Source: RUG11237 sp045126515
Lineage (GTDB): Bacteria > Bacillota > Clostridia > Lachnospirales > Lachnospiraceae
Assembly: GCA_045126515.1 (NCBI GenBank)
Contig: JBGVOM010000127.1
Location: 1-46,537 of the forward strand
Reading direction: 5' to 3'
Length of the DNA stretch: 46,537 nucleotides
In this document: positions 16,766 through 25,676 of the stretch, in pieces
Layout of the letters: each line of letters begins with the position of its first letter
How positions within the stretch are numbered: position 1 is the stretch's first letter
The notes under the pieces: model-generated
The model's database searches: none
Told to the model about the DNA's origin: nothing
Seen by the model: only the letters and a program-made list of their open reading frames with translations
Made by a program: the position numbers and the translations under genes

Positions 16766-18184
16766 ATGGAAGAATTGTATGAGAAATTAAAGAAGTATCA
16801 GGAAACCGATTTTTATCCTTTTCACATGCCAGGGCATAAGCGAAACATGGGAGAAATGTGTAATCCTTATAAAATTGATATCACGGAAATCGAGGGATTT
16901 GATGACCTTCATCATGCGGATGGAATTATAAAAGAGTGCGAGGATAGAGCGGCAGCACTTTATGGAGCAGAAGAAACTCATTTTCTGATTAATGGAAGTA
17001 CTGGAGGAATTTTAAGTGCTATTTCAGGAAGTGTCAGGCGGCGTGGTAAAATAGCTGTGGCGAGAAATTGTCATAAGTCGGTATATCATGGGATTTTATT
17101 AAATGAATTGGATGTTTGCTATTTATACCCGGAATATCTGGAGGAATTGGGGATAAATGGAGGAATTTTTCCGGAAGATGTGGAAAAGTTATTAGAAAAA
17201 GAGCCGGATATTCAGGCTGTGGTGATTACGTCTCCTACTTATGAAGGCGTTGTATCTGATGTGGAAGCAATTGCAAAAATTGTACATGCCAAGAAAATAC
17301 CGTTGATTGTGGATGAAGCCCATGGAGCACATTTTTATTTTCACCATAAGTTTCCAAAGGGAGCCTTACAGTGTGGGGCAGATATTGTAATTAACAGTGT
17401 TCACAAAACACTGCCGGCATTTACTCAGACTGCTTTGCTTCACATGCAGGGAACACTGGCGGATCGGGAGAAGGTTCGGAGATATCTTGGAATTTATCAG
17501 ACAAGCAGTCCGTCCTATGTATTGATGTCCGGCATTAGTCAGTGTATTAATATCATGGAGCGGCAGGGAAAATCGCTGTTGGAGCAGTTGTATCAGCATT
17601 TAAATGATTTTTATAAAATAAATGAAAAATTAAGAAAAATCTCTGTTGTCACAGATTCCATAAAAGAATATAATAGTGTATGTGATTTTGATATTTCAAA
17701 ACTGGTAATCAGTACAAAAAATGCAAATATAACAGGAAAAGAACTGCAGGAAAGATTAAACAGAACTTATCATCTGGAAATGGAAATGTCGACCTTGTCT
17801 TATTGTTTGGCAATGACCAGTGTTGGTGATACCAGGGAAGGTTTGCAACGGTTGGAAACGGCACTTTTAGAACTGGATGAAACTTTGCAGAAAAAAGAAA
17901 ATACCATAACTTTGTGGAAAGAGAAATTTTCAGGAAAGACAGTATACAGAATTGCCCGGGCGGAGGAGCTTCCTCAGAAACAGATTCCAATAGAAAGCTG
18001 CTGTAATTGTATTTCCGGAGAATTTGTATATATGTATCCGCCGGGCATACCAATGTTGTGTCCCGGAGAATTGATTACAGAAGAAATTTATCTGCGGCTG
18101 AAAGCGTATAGGGAGGCAGGAATTACTTTTCAGGGATTGAAAGATGAAAAATCAGAAAAAATCAAGGTGATTACCGAAGAATAA
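16766..18184 (+). CDS. Orn/Lys/Arg decarboxylase family PLP enzyme
   Basis: A 472-residue fold-type I PLP enzyme of the short Firmicute decarboxylase group (YaaO/SpeA-like). FHMPGHKRNMG at 19-29 is typical, VDEAHGAH (about 182-189) supplies the PLP-binding Asp, and SVHKTLPAFTQTA holds the Schiff-base Lys214. The C-terminal part ends with YPPGIPMLCPGE, a family signature. The family includes arginine, lysine and ornithine decarboxylases for polyamine synthesis; the substrate cannot be told from sequence here. The gene begins 12 bp after the fructokinase stop with AGGAAA upstream. Confidence 0.9.
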   Translation: MEELYEKLKKYQETDFYPFHMPGHKRNMGEMCNPYKIDITEIEGFDDLHHADGIIKECEDRAAALYGAEETHFLINGSTGGILSAISGSVRRRGKIAVARNCHKSVYHGILLNELDVCYLYPEYLEELGINGGIFPEDVEKLLEKEPDIQAVVITSPTYEGVVSDVEAIAKIVHAKKIPLIVDEAHGAHFYFHHKFPKGALQCGADIVINSVHKTLPAFTQTALLHMQGTLADREKVRRYLGIYQTSSPSYVLMSGISQCINIMERQGKSLLEQLYQHLNDFYKINEKLRKISVVTDSIKEYNSVCDFDISKLVISTKNANITGKELQERLNRTYHLEMEMSTLSYCLAMTSVGDTREGLQRLETALLELDETLQKKENTITLWKEKFSGKTVYRIARAEELPQKQIPIESCCNCISGEFVYMYPPGIPMLCPGELITEEIYLRLKAYREAGITFQGLKDEKSEKIKVITEE

Positions 18185-18197
18185 GGGAGAAAGAAGT

Positions 18198-19208
18198 ATG
18201 AACAAGAAACAAATTATTAGCTTACTGGTGGCAGCAGCAGTCTTTGTGGTTACCGGTGTTGCCAGTGTAACAGTCAACACATGGTCTGACATGAAGCAGT
18301 CACAGAACGAGAAAAAGGCAGAGAGTTCTTTAAATAATCTGTTTGGAAAAATGGAAGAAAGTCTTCCTTCCGAAGATTATATTGCAGTGGTGAAGGTAGA
18401 AGGAACTATTTACAGCGAACCTGTAACAACCATGTTTGGTGAGAGTGAAGGATATGACCATCTGTCCACCATGGAATATGTTGACAAATTGATTGAAGAT
18501 GACCATAACAAAGGAATTCTTTTATATATAAATACACCGGGTGGTGAAGTTACGGCATCTGATGATTTATACTTAAAACTTATGAAGTATAAAGAAAAAA
18601 CAGGAAGAAAAATATACTGCTATTTTGCAGACCAGGCATGTTCCGGTGGTTATTATATTTCTATGGCTTCGGATGAAATCTATGCCAACAGAAACTGCTG
18701 GACCGGTTCAATCGGTGTTATTATCAGCCTTTCCAATATGAAAGGGCTTTATGATAAGCTTGGAATCCAGGAAGTAAATATTACAAGTGGCGCGAATAAG
18801 GCAATGGGGTCTGCCGGAGAAAATCTCACAGATGAACAGAGAAGTATTTTACAGTCCTTAGTGGATGAAGCATATAATCAGTTTGTGGGAATTGTGGCAG
18901 AAGGAAGAAAACTGGATGTAAATAAGGTAAAACAGCTGGCGGATGGACGTATTTATTCTGCAAATCAGGCAGCGCAGCACAAATTGATTGACGGAACCTC
19001 TACTTATGAGGATTATAAGGCAAAGGTAGAAGCAGAAGTAGGAGATGGCATATTATTCTATGAAAAGAATGATAAGGATATGAGTCTGTCCAGTCTGTTT
19101 TCTACTATTCAACAGTTAAGGGGACGTTCTGATGCGGAAGTTATCAGTGATGTATTGGAAAACAAAGGAAATGGAGGACTGATGTATTATGAATCAAGCC
19201 TCAATTAA
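18198..19208 (+). CDS. sppA: Signal peptide peptidase SppA
   Basis: A 336-residue membrane-anchored serine protease of the S49 family that degrades leftover signal peptides. One N-terminal helix (IISLLVAAAVFVVTGVASVTV). The catalytic dyad is Ser149 in ACSGGYYIS and Lys201 in SGANKAMGS, matching the spacing of B. subtilis SppA. ILLYINTPGGEVTASDD forms the oxyanion strand. Length fits the short Gram-positive form. GGGAGAAAG precedes the ATG. Its last 20 bp overlap the RDD gene, implying co-expression; in Bacillus SppA is also next to an RDD protein (YteJ). Confidence 0.95.
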   Translation: MNKKQIISLLVAAAVFVVTGVASVTVNTWSDMKQSQNEKKAESSLNNLFGKMEESLPSEDYIAVVKVEGTIYSEPVTTMFGESEGYDHLSTMEYVDKLIEDDHNKGILLYINTPGGEVTASDDLYLKLMKYKEKTGRKIYCYFADQACSGGYYISMASDEIYANRNCWTGSIGVIISLSNMKGLYDKLGIQEVNITSGANKAMGSAGENLTDEQRSILQSLVDEAYNQFVGIVAEGRKLDVNKVKQLADGRIYSANQAAQHKLIDGTSTYEDYKAKVEAEVGDGILFYEKNDKDMSLSSLFSTIQQLRGRSDAEVISDVLENKGNGGLMYYESSLN

Positions 19209-19671
19209 TTATACAGAACTGGAAAGTAAACCGGTAAAAAATCAGCCGGCCGGCTTTTTCATACGTCTGGCAGCATATCTGATTGATTCTCTGCTTGCCG
19301 GAGGAATTATAGCAATGATTAACATTCCACTATGGTTTGTAAAACTGTTAGCTTCTGATAGTATAGTATTTAAGAATATACTTTTTGGTTATGATATTTT
19401 TGATATCATGAACTTCTGTCTGCTTAGTGCTTATTTTATTATCATGACTTACACATGTGGCAGAACGGTGGGTAAAATGTTAATGAAAATAAGAGTAGTT
19501 TCTGTAAATAGTCAGGAATTAACTTTTGGTCAGGTATTTTTCCGAGAAGTTATTGGGAAGTATCTGTCGGGTATTTTGTATATTGGATATATTCTGGTGG
19601 GAATCGACAGTGACAAGCGTGGAATTCACGATATGTTGGCGGATACTAGGGTTGTGTATGATATGCAATAA
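19189..19671 (+). CDS. RDD-family membrane protein (YteJ-like)
   Basis: A 160-residue protein with three hydrophobic segments. The RDD domain begins at FIRLAAYLIDSLLAGGI, where the Arg and Asp of the name are visible, and continues through GRTVGKMLMKIRVVS. Overlap with sppA by 20 bp repeats the sppA-yteJ pairing known in Bacillus, where YteJ dampens SppA-linked lantibiotic resistance; transferring that role here is inference. It is followed by a strong terminator. Confidence 0.9.
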   Translation: MNQASINYTELESKPVKNQPAGFFIRLAAYLIDSLLAGGIIAMINIPLWFVKLLASDSIVFKNILFGYDIFDIMNFCLLSAYFIIMTYTCGRTVGKMLMKIRVVSVNSQELTFGQVFFREVIGKYLSGILYIGYILVGIDSDKRGIHDMLADTRVVYDMQ

Positions 19672-19690
19672 ATAGAGAAAAAGATAAAAT

Positions 19691-19728
19691 AGGACATGAC
19701 CACCAGTCGGGGGGTCATGTCCTGTTTT
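19691..19728 (+). terminator. Intrinsic terminator after the sppA-RDD genes
   Basis: An 11-bp perfect stem (AGGACATGACC at 19691-19701 with its complement at 19713-19723) has an 11-base loop and is followed by GTTTT. It closes the fructokinase-to-RDD gene row. Confidence 0.85.
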
Positions 19729-19883
19729 GAAAGGAAACAATTTGCATATGCAAGAAATATGTGATATTATAAATCTATAGAAATCAATTTCAAAGATTCG
19801 ACCAATTCATGGTTAGAAAAATCCCAAAATTATTTTGAATACAAATACAGCAGAAAATGTTGCAAAAGAAAGTGAGGAATATT

Positions 19884-20786
19884 ATGGCAGATACCTTTAG
19901 TGAAAAAACAAATATTGAATCCTTGGAACTTTTAGCAGAATATCCTATGAACTTAAGTGATTTTGCTTTGTTTTTGTCCGTGATGAAAAATAAAAAAGCT
20001 TATCAGTGTACATTAAGCCTGATTCTTGAGGAGCCGGATATAGAACTGAAAGAAGTAAAGGTGGAGCAGGTAGTGCTTAACAAAAGCGGGAAGCGTGCCA
20101 TTCGATTGGATGCCTGGGCAATCGCCAAGGACAACCGTCAGTTTAACATGGAAATGCAGAACAGTTCCAGAGACGATAACATTCCCAAAAGAACCCGTTT
20201 TTATCAGGGGTTGTTGGACACACCTATTTTGAAATCAGGAAAGAACACGAAATATAAAAATCTTCCGTCTACGGTGATTATTTTTATTACGCAGGAGGAT
20301 ATCTTCGGAAAAGACCTGGCGAAATATACGTTTACGGAACAGTGTGAAGAAATAGGCGGACTTCATTTGGAAGATGGAACAAAGAAAATTTTCTTAAATA
20401 TGACCAGTAAAAATGGTTCCAAAGAGCTGGTAAGTCTGTTACAATATATGAAAGACACAGATATTGATAATCCTGAAATTCTGGTAAAAGATGAGCGTAT
20501 ACTGGAATTGGACAAAATTGTAACAGAGGTAAAGCAATCAGAGGAATGGGAGGCGGTTCAGATGAACATATTGGAGATTGGAATTAAGAAGGGAGAGGAA
20601 GTAGGAATAGAAAAAGGAATAGAAAAAGGAATAGAGGAAGGAAGAAAAGAAGGAAGGGCAGAAGGTGAGGAAAGGGTTAACCGCTTGATACAGATTCTGC
20701 TAGAGCAATCACGTTCAGATGAAATTCAAAGAGCAGTGAGTGATAAAGAATATCAGAAAAAATTATTTGAGGAATTTAATCTGTAG
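19884..20786 (+). CDS. Rpn-family recombination-promoting nuclease / PD-(D/E)XK putative transposase
   Basis: About 300 residues. The start at ATG 19884 is chosen because GTGAGG lies 8 bp upstream; an in-frame ATG at 19857 has none. The PD-(D/E)XK core shows IRLDAWAIAKDNRQFNMEMQN (Asp then E-M-Q, positions about 75-96), followed by RTRFYQGLLDTPILKSG. The C-terminus has a lengthening helical repeat KKGEEVGIEKGIEKG with slippery GGAATAGAAAAA DNA, prone to length change. Rpn proteins are DNA endonucleases that raise RecA-independent recombination in E. coli. This copy looks intact and single. Confidence 0.85.
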   Translation: MADTFSEKTNIESLELLAEYPMNLSDFALFLSVMKNKKAYQCTLSLILEEPDIELKEVKVEQVVLNKSGKRAIRLDAWAIAKDNRQFNMEMQNSSRDDNIPKRTRFYQGLLDTPILKSGKNTKYKNLPSTVIIFITQEDIFGKDLAKYTFTEQCEEIGGLHLEDGTKKIFLNMTSKNGSKELVSLLQYMKDTDIDNPEILVKDERILELDKIVTEVKQSEEWEAVQMNILEIGIKKGEEVGIEKGIEKGIEEGRKEGRAEGEERVNRLIQILLEQSRSDEIQRAVSDKEYQKKLFEEFNL

Positions 20787-20825
20787 TTTATAAAGGCATC
20801 ATTAATTTTTTTACAAGGAGAGTTT

Positions 20826-21413
20826 ATGGGCAATATATTTTATTTGATGGGTAAGAGTTCTTCGGGAAAAGATACCATTTATCAGGAGCTTTTAAAAGAT
20901 AAAGAATTAAATTTAAAAAAGGCAGTGTTATATACTACACGACCAATCAGAGAGGGAGAAACAGATGGTATAACATACCATTTTACAGATGAGTCAGAGC
21001 TGGTAAGGCTGCAGAAGGAACACAAAGTGATTGAAGTGCGTAGCTATGATACAATCAAAGGAAAGTGGTATTATTTTACGGTAGATGATGGGCAGTTTCA
21101 GGAAACATGTGAGGATATTATAATGATAGGAACCTTGGAATCCTACACAAAAATGAAAGATTACTTTGGTAAAAGAGTGTTTCCAGTGTTTATTACTTTA
21201 GAAGATGGGGAAAGACTGCTTCGTGCCATCAGACGGGAACAGCAACAGAAGACGCCGGTATACGCAGAAGTATGCAGAAGATTTCTTGCAGATGAAAAAG
21301 ATTTCTCGCCTCACCATTTGCAGGAAAATAACATAGTACGGACTTTCGAAAATGACCAGTTGGGAAGATGTGTGACAGAAATTAAAGAATATATAAAAGA
21401 GAAGCAGATATAA
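20826..21413 (+). CDS. Guanylate kinase-like protein
   Basis: A 195-residue P-loop kinase. Walker A is GKSSSGKDT (about 9-17). The GMP-binding region shows YTTRPIREGETDGITYHF, matching the TTRxxRxGExxGxxYxF signature of Gmk. Compared with housekeeping Gmk, the lid is altered (RAIRREQQQKTPVYAEVCRRF), so it may be a paralogue with different substrate preference. It is co-directional with the Rpn gene 39 bp upstream and ends at a strong terminator. It is probably not the essential gmk. Confidence 0.8.
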   Translation: MGNIFYLMGKSSSGKDTIYQELLKDKELNLKKAVLYTTRPIREGETDGITYHFTDESELVRLQKEHKVIEVRSYDTIKGKWYYFTVDDGQFQETCEDIIMIGTLESYTKMKDYFGKRVFPVFITLEDGERLLRAIRREQQQKTPVYAEVCRRFLADEKDFSPHHLQENNIVRTFENDQLGRCVTEIKEYIKEKQI

Positions 21414-21449
21414 AAGCGGATATCCTGATTTTTCAGGATATCCGCTTTT
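21412..21449 (+). terminator. Intrinsic terminator after the guanylate kinase-like gene
   Basis: A 17-bp perfect stem (21412-21428 with 21433-21449) around a TTTT loop. The stem ends in AAAA/TTTT, so it can terminate in both directions. It starts at the end of the stop codon. Confidence 0.88.
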
Positions 21450-21591
21450 GGGTGCGCTGAATTGTTACCAATGAGAAAAATCATCAACAGAAATGATTGA
21501 ACATATTACATGTAAGTAATATAATGTAAATACAAATGTTATAAATAATTAACAAATTTAAGGCAAAATGAAAAAAAGGAGTGAAGCACCT

Positions 21592-24500
21592 ATGAGAAGA
21601 CCAGTAATTAGTTTCCTTTTAGCATTTAGCATAACTACACTAGTCGTAGAAAATCAAACGGCTGCAGTGGAGGCACAGGCTGCTGAGGTGGAAACAGACA
21701 CCAATATTATTGAAGATGAAAATTTATCAGTTTATAGTCTAGCCGATAATATTCAGGATGGAGTGATTCTCCATTGTTTTGATTGGACCTACAATGATAT
21801 TAAGGAAGAACTTCCAAATATTGCAAAGGCTGGATTTACGTCTGTTCAGACATCCCCTGCGCAGAAAAGTGCAAAATCGGGAGCGTGGTATTGGATGTAT
21901 CAGCCGTTGAATTTCAGTGTGACTAAAAATAAACTTGGTACAAAAGAAGAACTAAAGTCTTTGTGTGAAGAAGCAGATAAATATGGAATTAAAGTAATTG
22001 TAGATGTGATTGCTAATCATATGGCAAGTAGCCACACCAACATTCAAGGAGATTTAAAGGATGATAAATACTGGCATCTTTCAGGATATACCAGTGACGG
22101 AAGTAATGGAACGATGATAATTGACTGGGATGACAGATGGCAGGTGACTCATGGTGATATTGGTACACCGGATATTAATTCCGAGAATAGTTACGTTCAG
22201 GCAACGGTAAAAAGTTATGTACAAGAGTTGAAAAAACTGGGTGTTGACGGAATACGTTGGGATGCAGCAAAGCATATTTCCCTTCCAAGTGAGGATTGTG
22301 ATTTTTGGAAAAAAGTAACAGGTGAGGGATTGTACAATTATGGAGAAATCTTAGTTGGACCGGACGACAGAAAAGAAGGTAACGAAGATTTAATGCAGGA
22401 GTACACAGTTTACATGAGTGTTACCGATAGTGATTATGGAAAAACTCTTCGAGATGCTTTCAATGCAGGGGTAGCGCCTGCCACTAGTGGTAATTGGAGC
22501 GAGAGAGGTGTGGCGAAAGATAAGCTGGTTTACTGGGCAGAAACTCATGATACATGGTCCAATGATGATAAATGGGGTTACTCTAATGAAATGAGTCAGA
22601 ATGTAATTGACCGTGCCTATGCGGTGGCAGCCAGTCGCAATGATATTACAGCGTTATATTTTTCACGTCCTGATTCAAAAGAAAAAGAAAGTATCAAAGC
22701 GGGGCAAAAGGGAAGCACCCATTTTACCAGCCCGGAAGTAGCCGCAGTAAATCATTTCCATAATACGATGATTGGTCAGGAAGATTGTTATTTAAAATCC
22801 GCTGGTTGTGCTGTTGTTTGTCGTGAGCAGGGAGCAGTTGTTGTAAAAGGAAAAGGTTGTGGGGAAGTAAAAGTAGAAAACGGGAATGCTACCACACAGC
22901 CGGGGATTTACATTGATGAAATTACGGGAAATGAATGGACAGTAACTAAAACTACCATTTCCGGTACTGTGGGTTCCACCGGAATTGCAGTTTTGTATAA
23001 GGCGGATTTGCTTATGCCTTCTGCTTTTGTAACACCGGGAAATTCCTCTTACAGAACGGACACATTTACATTAACGCTAAATTGTAAAAATACAGGTTAT
23101 GCACAATATTCTGTTGATGGTGGTGAGTACCAGCTATTTACCGACGGGCAGACAATTACAATTGGTGAAAATGCAGAATATGGGACCAAAACAACTGTCT
23201 GTGTGAAAGCAGAAAATGATTTTGGGATTTCTAAGGAAGAAACATATGTATATACCAAAAAAGATCCGCAACAGATACAAAAAGTATATTTTGATAATAC
23301 AGGCTATCAGTGGACCGATGTGTATTGTTATATTTATGATGAATCACAAAAACCTGCTTTGGAAAACGCTGAGTGGCCTGGAGTGAAGATGGTAAAGGAT
23401 TCTGCTACTGGTTATTACATGGCAGAGGTGCCGGAAAATTTAGAATACGGAAATATAATTTTTGCAGAAAATGAGAATACATCCATCAACCGTTATCCGT
23501 TGAGCAACCAAAAAGGTTTGGAACTGCAGGGAAGAATAAAATTGCTAAAGTCAGGATATGTTTTTGAAACATATGACGGGGTAACGCCATTGTTTACGCC
23601 AATCCCAACGGTATCACCAATTATAACAGTAACAGAAACTCCGACAGTGACTCCAATAGTGACAAGTGTTCCCACGGCAACAGAAACTCCGGTTCCTACC
23701 CGGACAGAGCAAACTACACAGAAAATATATTTTGATAATGCAAGTTATCAGTGGTCTAAGGTATATTGTTATATTTATGATGAGTCGGAGAAATTAATCA
23801 TTGAGAATGCTAAGTGGCCTGGCTTAGAAATGATAAAAGATTCTGCTACTGGTTATTACATGGCAGAGGTGCCGGAAAATCTACAGAATGGATATGTGAT
23901 TTTTACAGAAAACTATAGTATTGCAATAAGGCGTTATCCGGAAAAAGATAAACAGGGTCTGAGTCTGGAAGGAAAAACAAAGATTCTAAAGGGAGAATAT
24001 GTATTTGAAACATATTACAATTTTGTTGATAATCCTACGGTAACAGTAGAGCCAACTGTATCACCAACAGCAGTAGCCACCCAGGTTCCAACTGTAACCC
24101 CAACGGTGGAGCCTACCCGGATTCCAACCGAACCCCCAACGGTGGAGCCTACCCAGATTCCAACTGTAACCCCAACAGTGGAGCCTACCCGGATTCCAAC
24201 CGCAACCCCAACGGTGGAGCCTACCCAGGTTCCAACTGTAACCCCAACAGTGAAGCTCACCGAGGCTCCAACAACAGCACCAACAGTGGAGCCTACCCGG
24301 GTTCCGACCGCAACCCCAACAGTGGAGTCCATCAAGTTGCCAACACCGACAGTAATTCCAACTCAGAAACCAACGGAAGGGCCAACGGCAATTGAGACAC
24401 CGACCGCAACTTCAACTGTAACACCGATACAGATACCCACGGCAAAGCCGGAATTAAAAATAAGTAAGGTGTCCTGTAGCAAAACTTCTCCTCAGACAGT

Positions 24501-24999
24501 GGGAACACAAGTGAAAGTTACGGCGAAGGCTGTAGGAGGAAATGGAACATATCAATATTGTTTTTCGATTAAAAATAGTAATGGAAAGACGGTAGCAAAG
24601 ACAAAGTGGAATAAATCTTCCCACTATAATTGGAAACCTGACAAGGCAGGAAAATACAAAATTGTAGTAATGGTTCGAGAAAAAAACAAGAAAAATACTA
24701 CAATAATAGCAAGCCGCACACTGACCTTTGAAGTTGCACAAAAACTAACTATTGACAAAATAACCATAAAGAAAAAGGCAAAAGGATGGTATATTACAGC
24801 AAAGACAAAAGGAGGAATTGGAACGAAGCACTACTACTTTTATGCAAAGAACAGCAAGGGCAAACGAATCCAACTAAGTAAAAAATATTCTTCCAAAGAA
24901 TCCTTTTACTGGAAAAATGTGAAAAAAGGAACTTACAAAATATATGTGAAAGTAAGGGATAATTCGGGAAGTAGTATGAAATGCAGTAAAATATCGTAA
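21592..24999 (+). CDS. Secreted multidomain alpha-amylase (GH13 with CBM26-like modules)
   Basis: A starch-degrading enzyme of about 1135 residues. ATG 21592 is preferred because AAGGAG lies upstream of it; 21568 is the alternative. A signal peptide (about 1-30) leads to a GH13 barrel (about 45-430): DVIANH, then GIRWDAAKH with nucleophile Asp224, GEIL with acid/base Glu252, and ETHDT with Asp320. Next are a C-terminal amylase sheet and two near-duplicate CBM26-like starch modules (each starting KxYFDNxxYQW). A Pro/Thr/Val/Glu linker with 36-bp tandem repeats leads to two ~90-residue Ig-like repeats rich in Lys and Tyr. No LPxTG motif. The Ig-like end may bind the cell wall (inference from Butyrivibrio and Roseburia amylases). 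Confidence 0.93.
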   Translation: MRRPVISFLLAFSITTLVVENQTAAVEAQAAEVETDTNIIEDENLSVYSLADNIQDGVILHCFDWTYNDIKEELPNIAKAGFTSVQTSPAQKSAKSGAWYWMYQPLNFSVTKNKLGTKEELKSLCEEADKYGIKVIVDVIANHMASSHTNIQGDLKDDKYWHLSGYTSDGSNGTMIIDWDDRWQVTHGDIGTPDINSENSYVQATVKSYVQELKKLGVDGIRWDAAKHISLPSEDCDFWKKVTGEGLYNYGEILVGPDDRKEGNEDLMQEYTVYMSVTDSDYGKTLRDAFNAGVAPATSGNWSERGVAKDKLVYWAETHDTWSNDDKWGYSNEMSQNVIDRAYAVAASRNDITALYFSRPDSKEKESIKAGQKGSTHFTSPEVAAVNHFHNTMIGQEDCYLKSAGCAVVCREQGAVVVKGKGCGEVKVENGNATTQPGIYIDEITGNEWTVTKTTISGTVGSTGIAVLYKADLLMPSAFVTPGNSSYRTDTFTLTLNCKNTGYAQYSVDGGEYQLFTDGQTITIGENAEYGTKTTVCVKAENDFGISKEETYVYTKKDPQQIQKVYFDNTGYQWTDVYCYIYDESQKPALENAEWPGVKMVKDSATGYYMAEVPENLEYGNIIFAENENTSINRYPLSNQKGLELQGRIKLLKSGYVFETYDGVTPLFTPIPTVSPIITVTETPTVTPIVTSVPTATETPVPTRTEQTTQKIYFDNASYQWSKVYCYIYDESEKLIIENAKWPGLEMIKDSATGYYMAEVPENLQNGYVIFTENYSIAIRRYPEKDKQGLSLEGKTKILKGEYVFETYYNFVDNPTVTVEPTVSPTAVATQVPTVTPTVEPTRIPTEPPTVEPTQIPTVTPTVEPTRIPTATPTVEPTQVPTVTPTVKLTEAPTTAPTVEPTRVPTATPTVESIKLPTPTVIPTQKPTEGPTAIETPTATSTVTPIQIPTAKPELKISKVSCSKTSPQTVGTQVKVTAKAVGGNGTYQYCFSIKNSNGKTVAKTKWNKSSHYNWKPDKAGKYKIVVMVREKNKKNTTIIASRTLTFEVAQKLTIDKITIKKKAKGWYITAKTKGGIGTKHYYFYAKNSKGKRIQLSKKYSSKESFYWKNVKKGTYKIYVKVRDNSGSSMKCSKIS
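24088..24339 (+). repeat. 36-bp coding tandem repeats (7 units) in the amylase linker
   Basis: Seven tandem 12-codon units encode variants of PTVTPTVEPTRI. Units differ at a few codons (R/Q, I/V, V/A/E), and one is more divergent (KLTEA). The repeats set the length of the flexible linker between starch-binding modules and the C-terminal Ig-like repeats, and could expand or contract by slippage or recombination. Confidence 0.85.
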
Positions 25000-25024
25000 C
25001 AATTTTAGGGATTATTGGTTAGAC

Positions 25025-25085
25025 GGACGCACATAGACGGTGCCACTTCTTCCTTGAAAGGCAGAGGCAACGTCTATGGGCGTCC
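25025..25085 (-). repeat. 61-bp deletion derivative of the 192-bp palindromic element
   Basis: Bounded by GGACGC and GCGTCC. Terminal arms 25029-25039 and 25071-25081 pair with one mismatch. The interior keeps AAGGCAGAGGCAACG, the conserved stretch found next to the outer arm in full copies 2-4. The middle and the ACAGC-type end are gone, so both ends are of the GGACGC type. It lies between the amylase and yaaR genes. Confidence 0.65.
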
Positions 25086-25211
25086 TGGTAATAACCAAGT
25101 CTGACTTGTGAAAGTAAAGAATGAAAAAAACCTCAACAAATACTATAAGTTCTCCCAAAAGTGTGTTATAATAGTACGAGAGTTTGCACCATAAGATAGG
25201 GGGATACAAAC

Positions 25212-25652
25212 ATGGATATTAAGGTAAATAGTGCACAGCCTGTGACCACAGCGGAAGCGGTTACAAAAACAGTTGAAGGAGACAGCGAATTTAAGTTTAC
25301 GCTGATTAGTCATATAGAAGAAAAAGATTTACAGCAAAAGTTAAATGGGCTTATGGAAGAAATCACTAAACAGGGGGAGAAAATTTCTAAGCACATGGAT
25401 ATAAAGGACATGAAGCAATACCGCAGTCTGGTAAAAGAATTTATGAATGAGGTGGTAAATCGTTCTCATGAATTTTCCAGAGAAAATTTTCTAGACAGAC
25501 GGGGAAGACATCGTGTCTATGGAATTGTAAAGCTGGTAGATAAAAATCTGGACGAGTTGGCAGGAGAACTTGTAAAAGATGAAAAAGACAATATAAATAT
25601 ACTTGGAAAAATCGGGGAAATCCAGGGATTATTATTAGATATTCTGGCGTAG
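25212..25652 (+). CDS. yaaR: YaaR family protein (DUF327)
   Basis: A 146-residue helical protein of unknown biochemical role. The family core is visible: LISHIEEKDLQQKLNGLMEEI, then YRSLVKEFMNEVVN and DRRGRHRVYGIVKLVDKNLDEL. It starts a conserved Firmicute cluster (yaaR-holB-yaaT-yabB-rsmI), which supports the call more than any motif. GATAGGGGG precedes the ATG. A TATAAT at 25167-25172 upstream has no clear -35. Confidence 0.88.
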   Translation: MDIKVNSAQPVTTAEAVTKTVEGDSEFKFTLISHIEEKDLQQKLNGLMEEITKQGEKISKHMDIKDMKQYRSLVKEFMNEVVNRSHEFSRENFLDRRGRHRVYGIVKLVDKNLDELAGELVKDEKDNINILGKIGEIQGLLLDILA

Positions 25653-25676
25653 ACAGAATAGGAAAGGAGGCAAAAC

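Noticed and set aside
24015..24335. Val/Gly-rich antisense open frame under the amylase linker
   Set aside because: It is the complement of the Pro/Thr tandem repeats; composition follows from the repeat.
24088..24339. Tandem 36-bp repeats as a CRISPR array
   Set aside because: No spacers, repeats are contiguous and in-frame coding.
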